Positions 26,543 through 36,158 of a DNA stretch of 64,000 nucleotides are shown here, in pieces (within the stretch, counting starts at the first letter, position 1; each line of letters starts with the position of its first letter). The notes below the pieces were generated by a model, which was given only the letters and a program-made list of their open reading frames with translations, did not search any database and was not told where the DNA came from. The position numbers were made by a program, and so were the translations under genes. Source of the DNA: JAAYZB01 sp035379945 (lineage in GTDB: Bacteria > Bacillota_I > Bacilli_A > Izemoplasmatales > Hujiaoplasmataceae); contig DAOSWG010000003.1 in the NCBI GenBank assembly GCA_035379945.1, forward strand, positions 1 to 64,000, written 5' to 3'.

Positions 26543-29164
26543 TCATTTCACCTCGTAAAGATTATTTCCGAAACTGCTTTCGACTTCCAGCGGAACCGAG
26601 AGCTCCACTGAATGTTCCATCAGTCTGATAATGAGATCCAAAGCTTTTTCCTTTTCTTTTTCCGGAACGGAAAAAACGACTTCGTCGTGGATCTGCAGAA
26701 GCATTTTAGTTTTCAGATCCCGTTCTTTGATGGCTTTGCCCATATTGACCATGGCGATTTTCAGAATATCGGCCGCGCTTCCCTGGATCGGAGCGTTCAT
26801 TGCCATCCGTTTTCCGAATTCGCGGGTTTGATAATTGTTGGAGGCGATTTCGGGAATGTAGCGCCGGCGATGGAACAAGGTTTCCACGTATCCGTTTTTC
26901 ACGGCTCCTTCGATTGTTTGTTCCATGAATCTTTTTATTTCCGGAAAACTGTCAAAATAATCGGCGATGAATTTTTCCGCCTGTTTGGGACTGATTTTCA
27001 AATCCTCCGACAAACCCCAGGCGGTCTTGCCGTAGATGATGCCGAAATTGACGGCTTTGGCCTGTCTTCTTTCCCCGGATGATACTTCGGAATTCTTGAA
27101 AATCAATTTGGCCGTATGGGAATGGACATCCTCTTTTTCCCTAAACGCCTCTTTCAAACCTTCGACATCCGCCATTTCCGCCAAAACCCGAAGTTCGATC
27201 TGGGAATAGTCGCAGGATAAAAGCTTTGTACCCGGATCGGCGACGAAGACTTTGCGTAGTTCTTTCCCTTCATCGGTTTTTACCGGGATGTTTTGCAGAT
27301 TCGGTTCGACAGATGATAATCTTCCGGTCTGGGTCAATGCCTGTTTGTATATCGTATGGATGCGGCCGTCTTCTTTGAGACGCAAAGCGGACTTAAGTCC
27401 TTCATAATATGTGGAATAAAGTTTGGTAAGTGTCCGGTAGGAAATGATCCGGTCGATAATCGGATGAAAATCATTCAGTTCCTTCAGAACAGATATGTCG
27501 GTAGAATATCCGGTTTTGTTCTTTTTCCTATACGGCAACCCGAGTTTCTCGAACAAGATAGCTCCGAGCTGCTTGGGGCTGTTGATATTGAAGTTTTCAC
27601 CGGCAAGTTCATAGATGGATGTCTCTAGTTCGTCAATTCTTTGTTTCAGCTGAAATCCGAAATCATCCAGTTTTTTTTCATCGACGGCGATTCCTTCTTT
27701 TTCCATGCCAGCAAGAATGCTTGCGAGCGGAATCTCTATATTGCTAAGTAATTCCTCTTGTCCGCATTCTTTGTTCATGATAAGCATTTTTTCGTGCAAG
27801 GCAAAGATTGCGGCGGCCTTGTCAATGGAATGTCTGGCGATGACATTGTCTTCGGGAAGGGCATAGCTCGCTCCCTTGCCATAGACCTCTTCGTCATAAG
27901 CCACGTCAAGATAATCGAAATTGGATACGACTTCCCGGAATCCTTCTTTTGTCATATTGGGATTCAAAAGATATGCGGAAAGCATCAGATCGAACGAAAC
28001 TCCTTCAAGATCATATCCGTCCCAAAGCAATGCCACTTTGGTTTGTTTCAAGTCATAGACAAACTTTTCCTTATGGCTATCCATAAGCCAGTTCTGCAAA
28101 TCGGGGGATAAAGGCAAAAGAGAATAGGGAATGTAATAGGATCCTTTGGCACCAACGAGGGCAAATCCCAGTTTTTGCGCGATATGGTAATTGGAACCGA
28201 AGATTTCTAGATGGAGTGCTACCGGCGAAGTAAGAATCGAAGCGATTTCCTCCGGACGGCCAATAACCTTGAAACCGGAAACATCCTCTTTTTGTTTGGC
28301 TGTATCTAGTTTACGCAAAAAGGAATGAAATCCCATCTTTTGGTAAAACCGTTGAAGCATTTCCTCATTTGGTCCGTGGTATTCAAGTTTGTCTATTGAT
28401 ATGTCATTGGCGAAATCGGTGACGATTGTCGCCAAACGTTTGGAGAATTCCGCTTGTGCGGCATTGTTCTCGATTTGCTCTTTCGTCTTTCCTTTGAGAG
28501 AACCGACATTCGCCAACACGTTTTCCAACGTTTTGTATTCGTCAAGCAGTTTGGCGGCCGTCTTCGGACCGATACCGGGAACACCGGGAATGTTGTCGGA
28601 CGGATCGCCGACCAAACCCTTGTAATCCGTCATTTGGTCCGGTCTGATTCCCATCTCTGCTTCCATTACGGAAGAAGTGACAACGTCATAGTCGCTGAAT
28701 CCTTTTTTGGAGATCAATTGACTGACTTTTTCGTCTAGCAATTGCATAAGGTCACGATCATTGCTTATTAGTAAAATCTGATCGAATTCTGGCGCAAAAT
28801 GTTTAGCGGAAAACCCGATTATGTCATCGGCTTCGTATTTTTCTTTCTCGAAATAAGGAATTCCGGCAGCGCTGAGAAATTCTCGCATCAGAGGAAATTG
28901 CATAACCAGTTCCGACGGAGTCTCCTTGCGGGTTCCTTTGTATTCCGGAAAAAGATCGTGTCGGAATGTTTTTCCTTTGGCATCTAGCGCCACCATGACA
29001 TGGGTGAAATTCATTTTGAATATCTGTTGGAAGGCGCGGACAAAACCATAGATTCCGTTTGTATAGACTCCATCCTGGTTTTGCATCAAATTGCCTGTTG
29101 CGGCAGTTGCGTAATACGATCTGAACATAATGTTGTTTCCATCTATCAGCAACAGTTTTTTCAT
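26543..29164 (-). CDS. polA: DNA polymerase I
   Basis: 873 residues. 5'-3' exonuclease domain (about 1-290: LLIDGNNIMFRSY, KYEADDIIG, DYKGLVGDPSDNIPGVPG), a central 3'-5' exonuclease-like domain in which the first acidic pair is not intact (HLEIFG where DxE is expected), and a family A polymerase domain (DYSQIELRVLAE motif A, KAVNFGIIYG O-helix, QIHDEVVF motif C). It fills gaps and removes RNA primers. Proofreading is probably lost, as in Bacillus enzymes. First gene of polA-fpg/coaE-unknown-dnaB-dnaI. Confidence 0.97.
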   Translation of the reverse strand: MKKLLLIDGNNIMFRSYYATAATGNLMQNQDGVYTNGIYGFVRAFQQIFKMNFTHVMVALDAKGKTFRHDLFPEYKGTRKETPSELVMQFPLMREFLSAAGIPYFEKEKYEADDIIGFSAKHFAPEFDQILLISNDRDLMQLLDEKVSQLISKKGFSDYDVVTSSVMEAEMGIRPDQMTDYKGLVGDPSDNIPGVPGIGPKTAAKLLDEYKTLENVLANVGSLKGKTKEQIENNAAQAEFSKRLATIVTDFANDISIDKLEYHGPNEEMLQRFYQKMGFHSFLRKLDTAKQKEDVSGFKVIGRPEEIASILTSPVALHLEIFGSNYHIAQKLGFALVGAKGSYYIPYSLLPLSPDLQNWLMDSHKEKFVYDLKQTKVALLWDGYDLEGVSFDLMLSAYLLNPNMTKEGFREVVSNFDYLDVAYDEEVYGKGASYALPEDNVIARHSIDKAAAIFALHEKMLIMNKECGQEELLSNIEIPLASILAGMEKEGIAVDEKKLDDFGFQLKQRIDELETSIYELAGENFNINSPKQLGAILFEKLGLPYRKKNKTGYSTDISVLKELNDFHPIIDRIISYRTLTKLYSTYYEGLKSALRLKEDGRIHTIYKQALTQTGRLSSVEPNLQNIPVKTDEGKELRKVFVADPGTKLLSCDYSQIELRVLAEMADVEGLKEAFREKEDVHSHTAKLIFKNSEVSSGERRQAKAVNFGIIYGKTAWGLSEDLKISPKQAEKFIADYFDSFPEIKRFMEQTIEGAVKNGYVETLFHRRRYIPEIASNNYQTREFGKRMAMNAPIQGSAADILKIAMVNMGKAIKERDLKTKMLLQIHDEVVFSVPEKEKEKALDLIIRLMEHSVELSVPLEVESSFGNNLYEVK

Positions 29165-29204
29165 TGTTCACCCCGCCTTTTGCCAATATTTTAACATAAT
29201 GAGG

Positions 29205-29236
29205 TCAAAAAAGCACATGAGCATGTGCTTTTCGGT
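29205..29236. terminator. coaX terminator
   Basis: AAAGCACATG (29210-29219) pairs with CATGTGCTTT (29222-29231) around a 2-nt gap; minus-strand side ends in a T run, fitting the coaX operon. It overlaps the polA promoter region. Confidence 0.75.
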
Positions 29237-29244
29237 TTTTCGGT

Positions 29245-29997
29245 CTATTTTGTCGCATTCATTCCGGCCACCAGCAATAAGCCTTTGAGAATCAAGTCCT
29301 CGTCCAAAGTCATTTTCGCTTGGCATTCGGGATATATGATCTTGGCGTTGCCGCCGGTAAGAACAACCGCGAGATCCGGATTGCCAGTTTGTTTCCTAAC
29401 TCTTGCGACAAGCCCGTCGACCATCGATGCATGGCCGTAAATAAGACCTGATTTGATCGAATCGGGAGAATTGGTTCCCAGCAGTTTGCTTGGTTTCTCC
29501 AAATTGATATGCGGTAAGAGTGAAGCTTTGGAAATCAGGGCGTTCAGGCTTGTGGCGAGACCCGGAGCGATGATGACTCCCTTGATGCCGGAATTTTCGA
29601 TATAAGTCATCGTTGTGGCGGTTCCCATGTCGATAATCAGGCATGTATGACTGTAAATTTGCGATGCGGCGACGCAATCGGCGATTATGTCGGCTCCGAC
29701 CTCTTTCGGGGTATCGGTGAAAATCCGGATTCCGGTCTTGACGCCGCTTGCCAGAAATATCGGTTCGAATCCGAATCGGGAAGAAAAATAATCGCGAAAC
29801 ACTTCATTAAGTTCCGGAACAACCGACGCTACTATCGCCTGATCGGCATTTTCAATCAATTCATCCAGAATGATCGCATATTCATCGGATGACCGGGATT
29901 TCCCGGTACTGATCCGGAATTTCTTGACTATCGTTTTCCCGTCGGTAGACAAACCGATGGCAATCGTCGAGTTACCGATGTCAATCAGTACTAGCAT
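29245..29997 (-). CDS. coaX: Type III pantothenate kinase
   Basis: 250 residues, the first committed step of CoA synthesis. ASKHA-fold phosphate motifs: LVLIDIGNSTIAIG at the N-terminus, GADIIADCVAA, LIIDMGTATTMTYI and GHASMVDGLVAR. CoaX needs a monovalent cation and is not feedback-inhibited by CoA. It follows an ECF substrate-binding subunit by 7 bp, which points to a pantothenate uptake and activation pair. Confidence 0.95.
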   Translation of the reverse strand: MLVLIDIGNSTIAIGLSTDGKTIVKKFRISTGKSRSSDEYAIILDELIENADQAIVASVVPELNEVFRDYFSSRFGFEPIFLASGVKTGIRIFTDTPKEVGADIIADCVAASQIYSHTCLIIDMGTATTMTYIENSGIKGVIIAPGLATSLNALISKASLLPHINLEKPSKLLGTNSPDSIKSGLIYGHASMVDGLVARVRKQTGNPDLAVVLTGGNAKIIYPECQAKMTLDEDLILKGLLLVAGMNATK

Positions 29998-30004
29998 TGC
30001 CGGA

Positions 30005-30652
30005 TCATTCCTTTTCTTCGGTCTGTAACGATTTGTTTCTGACTAGAGATTCTTTGAGCCTCGTTGTCACAGAAGCGCCGACCAGACCGGCCAGAATCGC
30101 TTCGGCCGGAGCCGAAATCGGAATGCCCCATAAGACAAGGGCTTCAAGATAGGGAATGAACGCCTCTTTTAACGTGAAATGATTGACGAGGGCGAATGAA
30201 GTCCAAAACATGGAAAGCACCAATATGGTGTGGATGAGCGTGAGAATTAAGAAACTGATTCCATAGGCCAAATGACGGTTTTTGATGAACCGCTGGAAGA
30301 ATTTTACCACATCAAAGATTATCAACCCGAATATTATCCGGGGAAGAACCGAAACCCAGGGATAGATGAAAAACGGGCTGCTGTAGATAAAAGCGGCGAT
30401 CATCGACACAATGCCGAAGGCCGTACCGAGCCAGAATCCCATCTTTCTTCCGAATAAAGCGGCTCCGATCAATACCGGAATATGAATGATCGTCGCTTCC
30501 AAATCGGGAGCTATCTTGATGAATCCGATCGTGGATGCCCCCCAGCCGGACGGAACCAGACCGAGAAGGGCGATAATGGCGATGAACATCGCCATCATGG
30601 TAAGTTCGCGGGTTTTCTCGCGATTGCTTTTATTGCTTTTTTCGTTTGTCAT
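30005..30652 (-). CDS. ECF transporter S component, probably pantothenate-specific (PanT-like)
   Basis: About 215 residues with six hydrophobic segments. The N-terminal REKTRELTMMAMFIAIIALL is the usual signature of ECF S components, with the A-x-x-x-A-type contact motif in TM1. These proteins bind a vitamin and work with a shared EcfAA'T energiser located elsewhere. The substrate is inferred from the neighbour coaX, not from residues. The ATG at 30652 (MTNEKSN) is chosen because AAGGA lies 8 nt upstream; an ATG at 30658 is too close. Confidence 0.85.
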   Translation of the reverse strand: MTNEKSNKSNREKTRELTMMAMFIAIIALLGLVPSGWGASTIGFIKIAPDLEATIIHIPVLIGAALFGRKMGFWLGTAFGIVSMIAAFIYSSPFFIYPWVSVLPRIIFGLIIFDVVKFFQRFIKNRHLAYGISFLILTLIHTILVLSMFWTSFALVNHFTLKEAFIPYLEALVLWGIPISAPAEAILAGLVGASVTTRLKESLVRNKSLQTEEKE

Positions 30653-30712
30653 TTTCATTATCCTTTCCAAGCCGCATTAGACGGTCTCATAAGAATCATG
30701 CTTATTTGATTT

Positions 30713-31777
30713 TTATACGTTTTTCTTTATTTGTTCTATCATGCCGTGATCAAGTTTTTTTATCATGGCCATGATCACTTTTTTCACTGCTTCGTAATCA
30801 TCTTTATGAATCATTGAAGCAGACGAATGGATATATCTCGAAGGCATGCCGATTGTGCAAACGAGCACGCCGTCGCGGGACAATTGTACCTCGGCTGCGT
30901 CGGTTCCTCCCAGTGATTTGTAATACTGGAAAGGAATATTGTTTTCTTTGGCGGTTTCTTCGACGAACATTCTCACACCACGGTGCATGATACAGCGCGG
31001 ATCGTAGAAACGGATCATAAATCCGCCTCCCAGCTTGCCTCCGGTTTCCGTTTCCTCGAAAGTATCGGAACATGGGGAACAATCCACGGCGATGAAAAAG
31101 TCCGGTTTGATCATGTAAGATGATGTCTTCGCTCCGCGAAGACCAACTTCTTCTTGCACGTTAGCGCCGCAATATAACCGGCAAGGAATATTCTCTTTGT
31201 CAACCGACGACATTATGTCAAGCGCCATCGCGGATCCGAAACGGTCGTCCCAGGCTTTCGAGATGATTTTTTTCTTATCGAATGTCTCACGGTAAATATT
31301 CTCAAATACGATTTGTTGTCCGACTTTGATGCCCATTTCTTCGGCATGCGCTTTCGAATCGGCGCCGATATCCAAAAGAAAATCGTCGAACGAGGTCACC
31401 TGTTTGCTCTTGTCGTCCCGTAAAAGGTGCGGCGGTTTGGCTCCGACAACGCCGGGAACGGATGAACCGTCATCCATGATGATATTCATGTTCTGGCTCA
31501 GCATGATTGGCGGATTGATCGAACCGATCGGAATCATTTTGATGAATCCCTTGTCGGTGATGGATGCCACCATCGCGCCGACTTCATCCATATGACCGGC
31601 TATCATGACGGTGGGTCCGTCCTTGGTTTCGTTGACAGATCCGAAAATCGATCCCAGTTTGTCCTGATAGATGTTTTCGGCCACATCTTGGTATTTTTCC
31701 TTCAGATAATTGCGGATGAAACGTTCATTCCCGGAAATGCCGGGAAGATTGACAAGTTCCTTGTAGAATTGCTTCAT
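30713..31777 (-). CDS. M42 family metallo-aminopeptidase
   Basis: 354 residues. Di-metal sites visible: MIAGHMDEVGAMV, AWDDRFGSAMALDI, QEEVGLRGAKTS (catalytic Glu pair) and AVDCSPCSDT. The family forms large tetrahedral dodecamers that trim short peptides in the cytosol. The end overlaps nothing; its start shares 4 bp with the end of trmB. With pepV and the opp system it fits a peptide-using life style. Confidence 0.93.
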   Translation of the reverse strand: MKQFYKELVNLPGISGNERFIRNYLKEKYQDVAENIYQDKLGSIFGSVNETKDGPTVMIAGHMDEVGAMVASITDKGFIKMIPIGSINPPIMLSQNMNIIMDDGSSVPGVVGAKPPHLLRDDKSKQVTSFDDFLLDIGADSKAHAEEMGIKVGQQIVFENIYRETFDKKKIISKAWDDRFGSAMALDIMSSVDKENIPCRLYCGANVQEEVGLRGAKTSSYMIKPDFFIAVDCSPCSDTFEETETGGKLGGGFMIRFYDPRCIMHRGVRMFVEETAKENNIPFQYYKSLGGTDAAEVQLSRDGVLVCTIGMPSRYIHSSASMIHKDDYEAVKKVIMAMIKKLDHGMIEQIKKNV

Positions 31778-32424
31778 TTCCGACTCCTTTCGACGCTTGC
31801 TTCAAGATAAAAGATTGGTAAGCCCATCTTTCGATATTTGATTTCAAATTCTGTTTCCACGTATCCGTCCGATTCAATGCCTTTTCCCAGAGCGATATCG
31901 GTTATGGAAAAATCATCGCTTCGGTTGATGCTCATCATACTGTATTCGAACATCGGAAAATTGTCTGTGCGCAAATAGACTTTGCCGTTTTCAGAGAGTA
32001 TCTGACGATATTTCGGTAGAAACGCTTCGTTTGTCAACCGGTATTTGGCTTTTCTGGTCTTTGGCCAGGGATCGGGAAAATTAATGTAGATATGTTTAAT
32101 TTCATCCGAATCGAAAAACAAATCGACATCGGCCGCATCCGCCAATACGAATAAAAGATTTGGAAGCGGATCGATGATGAGTTTTTCTAACGCCCTGACT
32201 AAAACGGAATCGAATTTTTCGATACCGATCAAACTGACATCCGGATTTTTCCGGGCCATTTCCATCAGGAAAAGACCCTTCCCGCACCCTATTTCCAGGG
32301 ATATCGGGTTATTGTTTCCGAAAGTTTTGTTCCATAAACCCTTTTTGCTTTCCGGATAGGCAATCACATATTTCGGATTGTTTCTGATAGTCTCGCCGGC
32401 ATGTTTGACTTTCCTTAGTCGCAT
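31774..32424 (-). CDS. trmB: tRNA (guanine-N7-)-methyltransferase TrmB
   Basis: 216 residues. SAM-binding motif I LEIGCGKGLFLMEMA and the family's signature NFPDPWPKTRKAKYRL. It makes m7G46 in the tRNA variable loop. Overlaps pepV by 1 bp (TAATG) and the M42 gene by 4 bp, so the three genes form one coupled operon. Confidence 0.96.
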   Translation of the reverse strand: MRLRKVKHAGETIRNNPKYVIAYPESKKGLWNKTFGNNNPISLEIGCGKGLFLMEMARKNPDVSLIGIEKFDSVLVRALEKLIIDPLPNLLFVLADAADVDLFFDSDEIKHIYINFPDPWPKTRKAKYRLTNEAFLPKYRQILSENGKVYLRTDNFPMFEYSMMSINRSDDFSITDIALGKGIESDGYVETEFEIKYRKMGLPIFYLEASVERSRK

Positions 32425-33791
32425 TATTCGCCAAATCCTGCCAGTTTTTCGATAGCTTCCGCGTAAATTGCCGCGGTAACTAGCAATTTATCGATTTCCA
32501 GATATTCGTCAGGCTGATGAGCAAGATCGGGATCGCCAGGGAAGGCGGCACCAAACGCGACCGCTTTTTTCAACACCCTAGCATAAGTTCCTCCGCCGAT
32601 CGTCATCATCGGGGAAACGAAGTCATTCGTGTATTTCTGGTATGCTTTATACAATGTCTGCACAAACGGATCGTCAGGTGAAACAAAATGGCTTGGGGAA
32701 TTGCTTTCCGTCTCGAATTTGAGTCCGTATTTCGTCGCTTTTTCTGTGATTTTCACGACTCCGGCCTCAAAATCATAATTGCGGGGATAACGGATATTGC
32801 ATCCGACATAGAAATTGTTGTTTTCCATTCTGACAAGCGCTGTGTTGATTGTCAATTCCTTCATCAGTTCGTCATAACAGTCAATTCCCAGTTTTTCACC
32901 GGTATGGTCGAACAAAAGACAATTGTCGATGAATCTGATCAATGGATGGTTTGTATGTTCACGTAGAAATTCAGTCATTAAAAAGACGGCGTTGACTCCG
33001 TGTTGCGGCCACGCAGCGTGGCTGCTCTGCCCATAAATCACATATTTTTTCCCGTCTGTCTCTCCTTGATATCCTTTCAATTGCAAGAAGGCGGTAAATT
33101 CGGTTGAAAGGTCTTTTTTAAGAATTGCTACGCATTCATCAGGAACGATGTTGTAACGTTCTCCGGCACGCATCGATTCAAGCAAATCGTCGTCGCCGTA
33201 GCCAAGAATGTCGAAACTGAAGATTCCCTTTTCTCCATAGATCAAAGGAAAATCAGCGTCTGGAGCAAATCCGATATCCGGCATGGTTTCTTTTTCGATA
33301 TATCTTTTTACGCCACGCATTCCCGATTCTTCGTCACATCCGAAAATCAGACGGATTCTTTTTTTCAAAGGAATATTGGCGTCATCGATCATTTTCATCG
33401 CAATCAGCGCGGCTACCGAAGGACCTTTGTCATCCATCGAACCACGGGCATAGATCTTTCCGTCTTTGACAGTCGCCGAAAACGGTGGATATGTCCACTT
33501 TCCGCCTGCCGGGACAACATCAAGATGGCCAAGGATCCCGATCTGTTCTTCTCCCTCGCCTTGTTCGATATACCCGGCGTAATGATCGATATCCTTGGTT
33601 TTGAAACCGTACTCTTTTCCTTTGGCCAGAACAAAGTCCAAAGCTTTGCGAATCGGTTCTCCGAAAGGATATTCCTTGTCTTCTGGATCGTATTTCTCCA
33701 AGACCGTCGGAATCTGTAACAAAGGCACTATTACATCCAAAAATTCCTTTTCGTATTTTTTTGCCTGCTTTAGCCAATCCATTGTATTCAC
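32424..33791 (-). CDS. pepV: Dipeptidase PepV (M20 family)
   Basis: 455 residues. Zinc ligands and catalytic residues in GILGHLDVVPAGGKW, ARGSMDDKGPS and CDEESGMRG, followed by a lid/dimer-like domain and the C-terminal GGGTYAR and GDPDLAHQPDEY motifs. It hydrolyses dipeptides (often with N-terminal beta-Ala or D-Ala) in the cytosol, the last step of peptide catabolism. First gene of pepV-trmB-M42. Confidence 0.94.
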   Translation of the reverse strand: MNTMDWLKQAKKYEKEFLDVIVPLLQIPTVLEKYDPEDKEYPFGEPIRKALDFVLAKGKEYGFKTKDIDHYAGYIEQGEGEEQIGILGHLDVVPAGGKWTYPPFSATVKDGKIYARGSMDDKGPSVAALIAMKMIDDANIPLKKRIRLIFGCDEESGMRGVKRYIEKETMPDIGFAPDADFPLIYGEKGIFSFDILGYGDDDLLESMRAGERYNIVPDECVAILKKDLSTEFTAFLQLKGYQGETDGKKYVIYGQSSHAAWPQHGVNAVFLMTEFLREHTNHPLIRFIDNCLLFDHTGEKLGIDCYDELMKELTINTALVRMENNNFYVGCNIRYPRNYDFEAGVVKITEKATKYGLKFETESNSPSHFVSPDDPFVQTLYKAYQKYTNDFVSPMMTIGGGTYARVLKKAVAFGAAFPGDPDLAHQPDEYLEIDKLLVTAAIYAEAIEKLAGFGE

Positions 33792-33812
33792 ATCCTTGTA
33801 TTATCCTTTATA

Positions 33813-33840
33813 ATTGTATCACATCATTCATTTTTTTCAA
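33813..33840 (-). promoter_or_regulatory. pepV promoter
   Basis: Minus strand TTGAAA (33835-33840), 16 bp, TACAAT (33813-33818) with an upstream TGA extension (TGATACAAT). Confidence 0.6.
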
Positions 33841-33889
33841 AGTAGTAGAAAGTGTCAAACCTTTTCATTATCTATTATTTAGGTTTTGT

Positions 33890-33939
33890 TTGACAAAACA
33901 CAATTTATAAGTATAATGTATATATATTATATAATATAT
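33890..33939 (+). promoter_or_regulatory. P-type ATPase promoter with 18-bp palindromic operator
   Basis: TTGACA (33890-33895), 16 bp, TATAAT (33912-33917). A perfect 18-bp palindrome (33922-33939, all A/T, ATATATTAT and its complement) covers the predicted transcription start near 33924. This is where a metal-sensing repressor of ArsR/SmtB or similar type would bind; no such repressor gene lies next to it. Confidence 0.6.
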
Positions 33940-33986
33940 CATAATAATGTGAGAATCTGGCCATTATTTTAGTATAGCAGGTACTG

Positions 33987-36125
33987 ATGATGATACGTAA
34001 AATTATAATGAAAAACTTGACCTGTTCGAACTGCATTGCGAAGGTTGAAAGAAGAACTGCAAGGTTGCCATATGTCAACAGTGCGAGTTTTAACTACGCC
34101 AATCAGACCCTTCTCGTCGATTTCAAGAATGATTACGACCAAGATGTGGCGTTAAAGGAAATTAAAGGAATTGTTGATGTTTTAGAAGATAACATCGATA
34201 CATATTATTACGAACAAAAACCAATGGAAAAGAAAAGCAATTTCATCCGAGAATACATTTTGGTATTGATCGGAATGTTGATCATCTTGCTGACCTTTTC
34301 CTTTTATCATATTCCCGAATATGTGAACAAAATATTCGGAACCAATCTGCATGAGTATTTGGGAAACGAAGCGGAACTCAGATGGTTAAGAATAACCTTG
34401 TATTGGGTCGGATATGTTTTATTAATTTCGAGACTTTTGTATTCCCAAGTCAAAAGCATCCGCAATTTCAATTTCTTTGATGAAAATACGTTGATGATCA
34501 TTGCGACTTTGGCGGCTATGTTGATCGGAAAGCACGAGGAAAGCATCGGCGTCGTCATTTTGTATTCAATCGGAGAATATCTTCAAGCGCGAGCGGTCAG
34601 AAGATCAAAAAGTGAGATTGCTTCTCTTATCAATCTAAAAATCGAATATGCCAATCTTCTGATAGGCGATTCGATTGTCATCAAAGATCCCTCCCAGATC
34701 AAAGTTGGCGACACGATCGTTATCAAAAACGGCGAGCGGGTTCCGGTAGATGGAATCATTGTCATGGGATCCACCAGCCTTAACACCAGCGAACTCACCG
34801 GCGAAGCAAAACTTCGCAGCGTCGATGTCGGCAGCAAAATTCTTTCCGGAAATATCAATGTCGGCAACGTGATCCATGTCCGAGCTACCAAAGAATACAA
34901 AGATTCCACCTTGGCCAAAATCATCGATCTGATCGAAAACTCAACCACAAACAAGTCAAAAACCGAGCTGTTCATAACCAAATTCGCGAAAATATACACT
35001 CCGATAATCGTCGGTATGGCCGGTCTTCTCATTCTGTTCGGAGCTATCTTCGACAATGCCAACCTGATGACGGAAGGCGGATATGTATACAGGGCCGCAA
35101 TTTTCCTTGTGATATCATGTCCTTGTTCGCTTGTCCTTTCGGTGCCGCTTTCGTATTACGCCGGCATCGGCACGGCCGCCAAGAACGGAATTCTGTTCAA
35201 AGGCTCCGCCTTCTTGCAGAAAATCACCGATGTCCAGACAATTGCCCTCGATAAGACAGGAACCCTGACCTATGACGACTTCTTCGTTCAGGAAGCCACA
35301 TCGGACGATGTTTTACAGAAGATCGCCTCAATCGAACAATATTCCACTCATCCGATCGCCTTATCGATTGTCAAATACAACAAGTTGCCGCTATCCGAAG
35401 TTCAAAGTGTCGAGGAAGTTCCCGGATACGGAATGAAAGGCATCTTGGACGGGAAAGTGATCCTTGCCGGGTCTAAGAAATTTCTCACCAATAACAACAT
35501 CTCAGTCACCGATAAAGTGATGTCGGTCGGCTCCCTGACTTTTTTGGCAATCGATGGCAAATATCTCGGATATGTCATCGTCAAGGATGAGCTCAAGGAA
35601 TCTTCCGTCGATACCGTACGCAAGTTCACAAAACACTTCGATACGGTGATGCTGACGGGAGACAATGAAGAATCTGCCGGTGAAATCGCCAGTAAACTTG
35701 GCGGAATCGAATATTACGCCGATCTGTTACCGGACCAAAAGTTGGATAAATTCAACGAAATCCGCACCAATTCGGTCTCTATGTACGTGGGAGACGGAAT
35801 CAACGACGCTCCGTTATTGAAAAACGCCGATATCGGGGTATCGATGGGTTCCGCAAGCGATCTCGCCATCGAAGTTTCCGATGTCATAATCATTGACAAC
35901 GATATCAGATTGTTGGAAAAAGCCATCAAGATCGGACGCAAAACCAGAACTATCACCATCGAGAATATTGTTTTCTCCCTAGTTGTAAAAATCGCTTTCC
36001 TGATCTTATCCGCTGTCGGATACATGTGGATGTGGCTTTCGCTTTTCGCCGATGTCGGCGTGGCCTTGCTTTGCGTAATCAATGCCATCAGGATCATATA
36101 CATGAAAAGATATTTCGAAGATTAA
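33987..36125 (+). CDS. Heavy-metal-translocating P1B-type ATPase (Zn2+/Cd2+/Pb2+ type)
   Basis: 712 residues. N-terminal HMA domain with NLTCSNC (Cys13/Cys16), membrane segments from about 88, actuator TSELTGEA (268-274), the metal-binding CPC (378-380) in SCPCSLVLS, phosphorylation Asp422 in DKTGTLT, the STHPIALS nucleotide motif and GDGINDAP hinge. The last membrane pair (KIAFLILSAVGYMWM... FADVGVALL) has the Lys and Asp typical of P1B-2 Zn/Cd exporters rather than copper pumps. It likely exports zinc or cadmium. Monocistronic, with its own promoter, operator and terminator. Confidence 0.92.
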   Translation: MMIRKIIMKNLTCSNCIAKVERRTARLPYVNSASFNYANQTLLVDFKNDYDQDVALKEIKGIVDVLEDNIDTYYYEQKPMEKKSNFIREYILVLIGMLIILLTFSFYHIPEYVNKIFGTNLHEYLGNEAELRWLRITLYWVGYVLLISRLLYSQVKSIRNFNFFDENTLMIIATLAAMLIGKHEESIGVVILYSIGEYLQARAVRRSKSEIASLINLKIEYANLLIGDSIVIKDPSQIKVGDTIVIKNGERVPVDGIIVMGSTSLNTSELTGEAKLRSVDVGSKILSGNINVGNVIHVRATKEYKDSTLAKIIDLIENSTTNKSKTELFITKFAKIYTPIIVGMAGLLILFGAIFDNANLMTEGGYVYRAAIFLVISCPCSLVLSVPLSYYAGIGTAAKNGILFKGSAFLQKITDVQTIALDKTGTLTYDDFFVQEATSDDVLQKIASIEQYSTHPIALSIVKYNKLPLSEVQSVEEVPGYGMKGILDGKVILAGSKKFLTNNNISVTDKVMSVGSLTFLAIDGKYLGYVIVKDELKESSVDTVRKFTKHFDTVMLTGDNEESAGEIASKLGGIEYYADLLPDQKLDKFNEIRTNSVSMYVGDGINDAPLLKNADIGVSMGSASDLAIEVSDVIIIDNDIRLLEKAIKIGRKTRTITIENIVFSLVVKIAFLILSAVGYMWMWLSLFADVGVALLCVINAIRIIYMKRYFED

Positions 36126-36158
36126 AAACGGAAACCCCGAAGGTTTCCGCTTTTTTTA
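36126..36158. terminator. Bidirectional terminator between P-ATPase and tyrS
   Basis: CGGAAACC (36129-36136), loop CCGAA, GGTTTCCG (36142-36149), then T7. The tyrS stop codon lies in the T run; the opposite side is A-rich. Confidence 0.85.
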
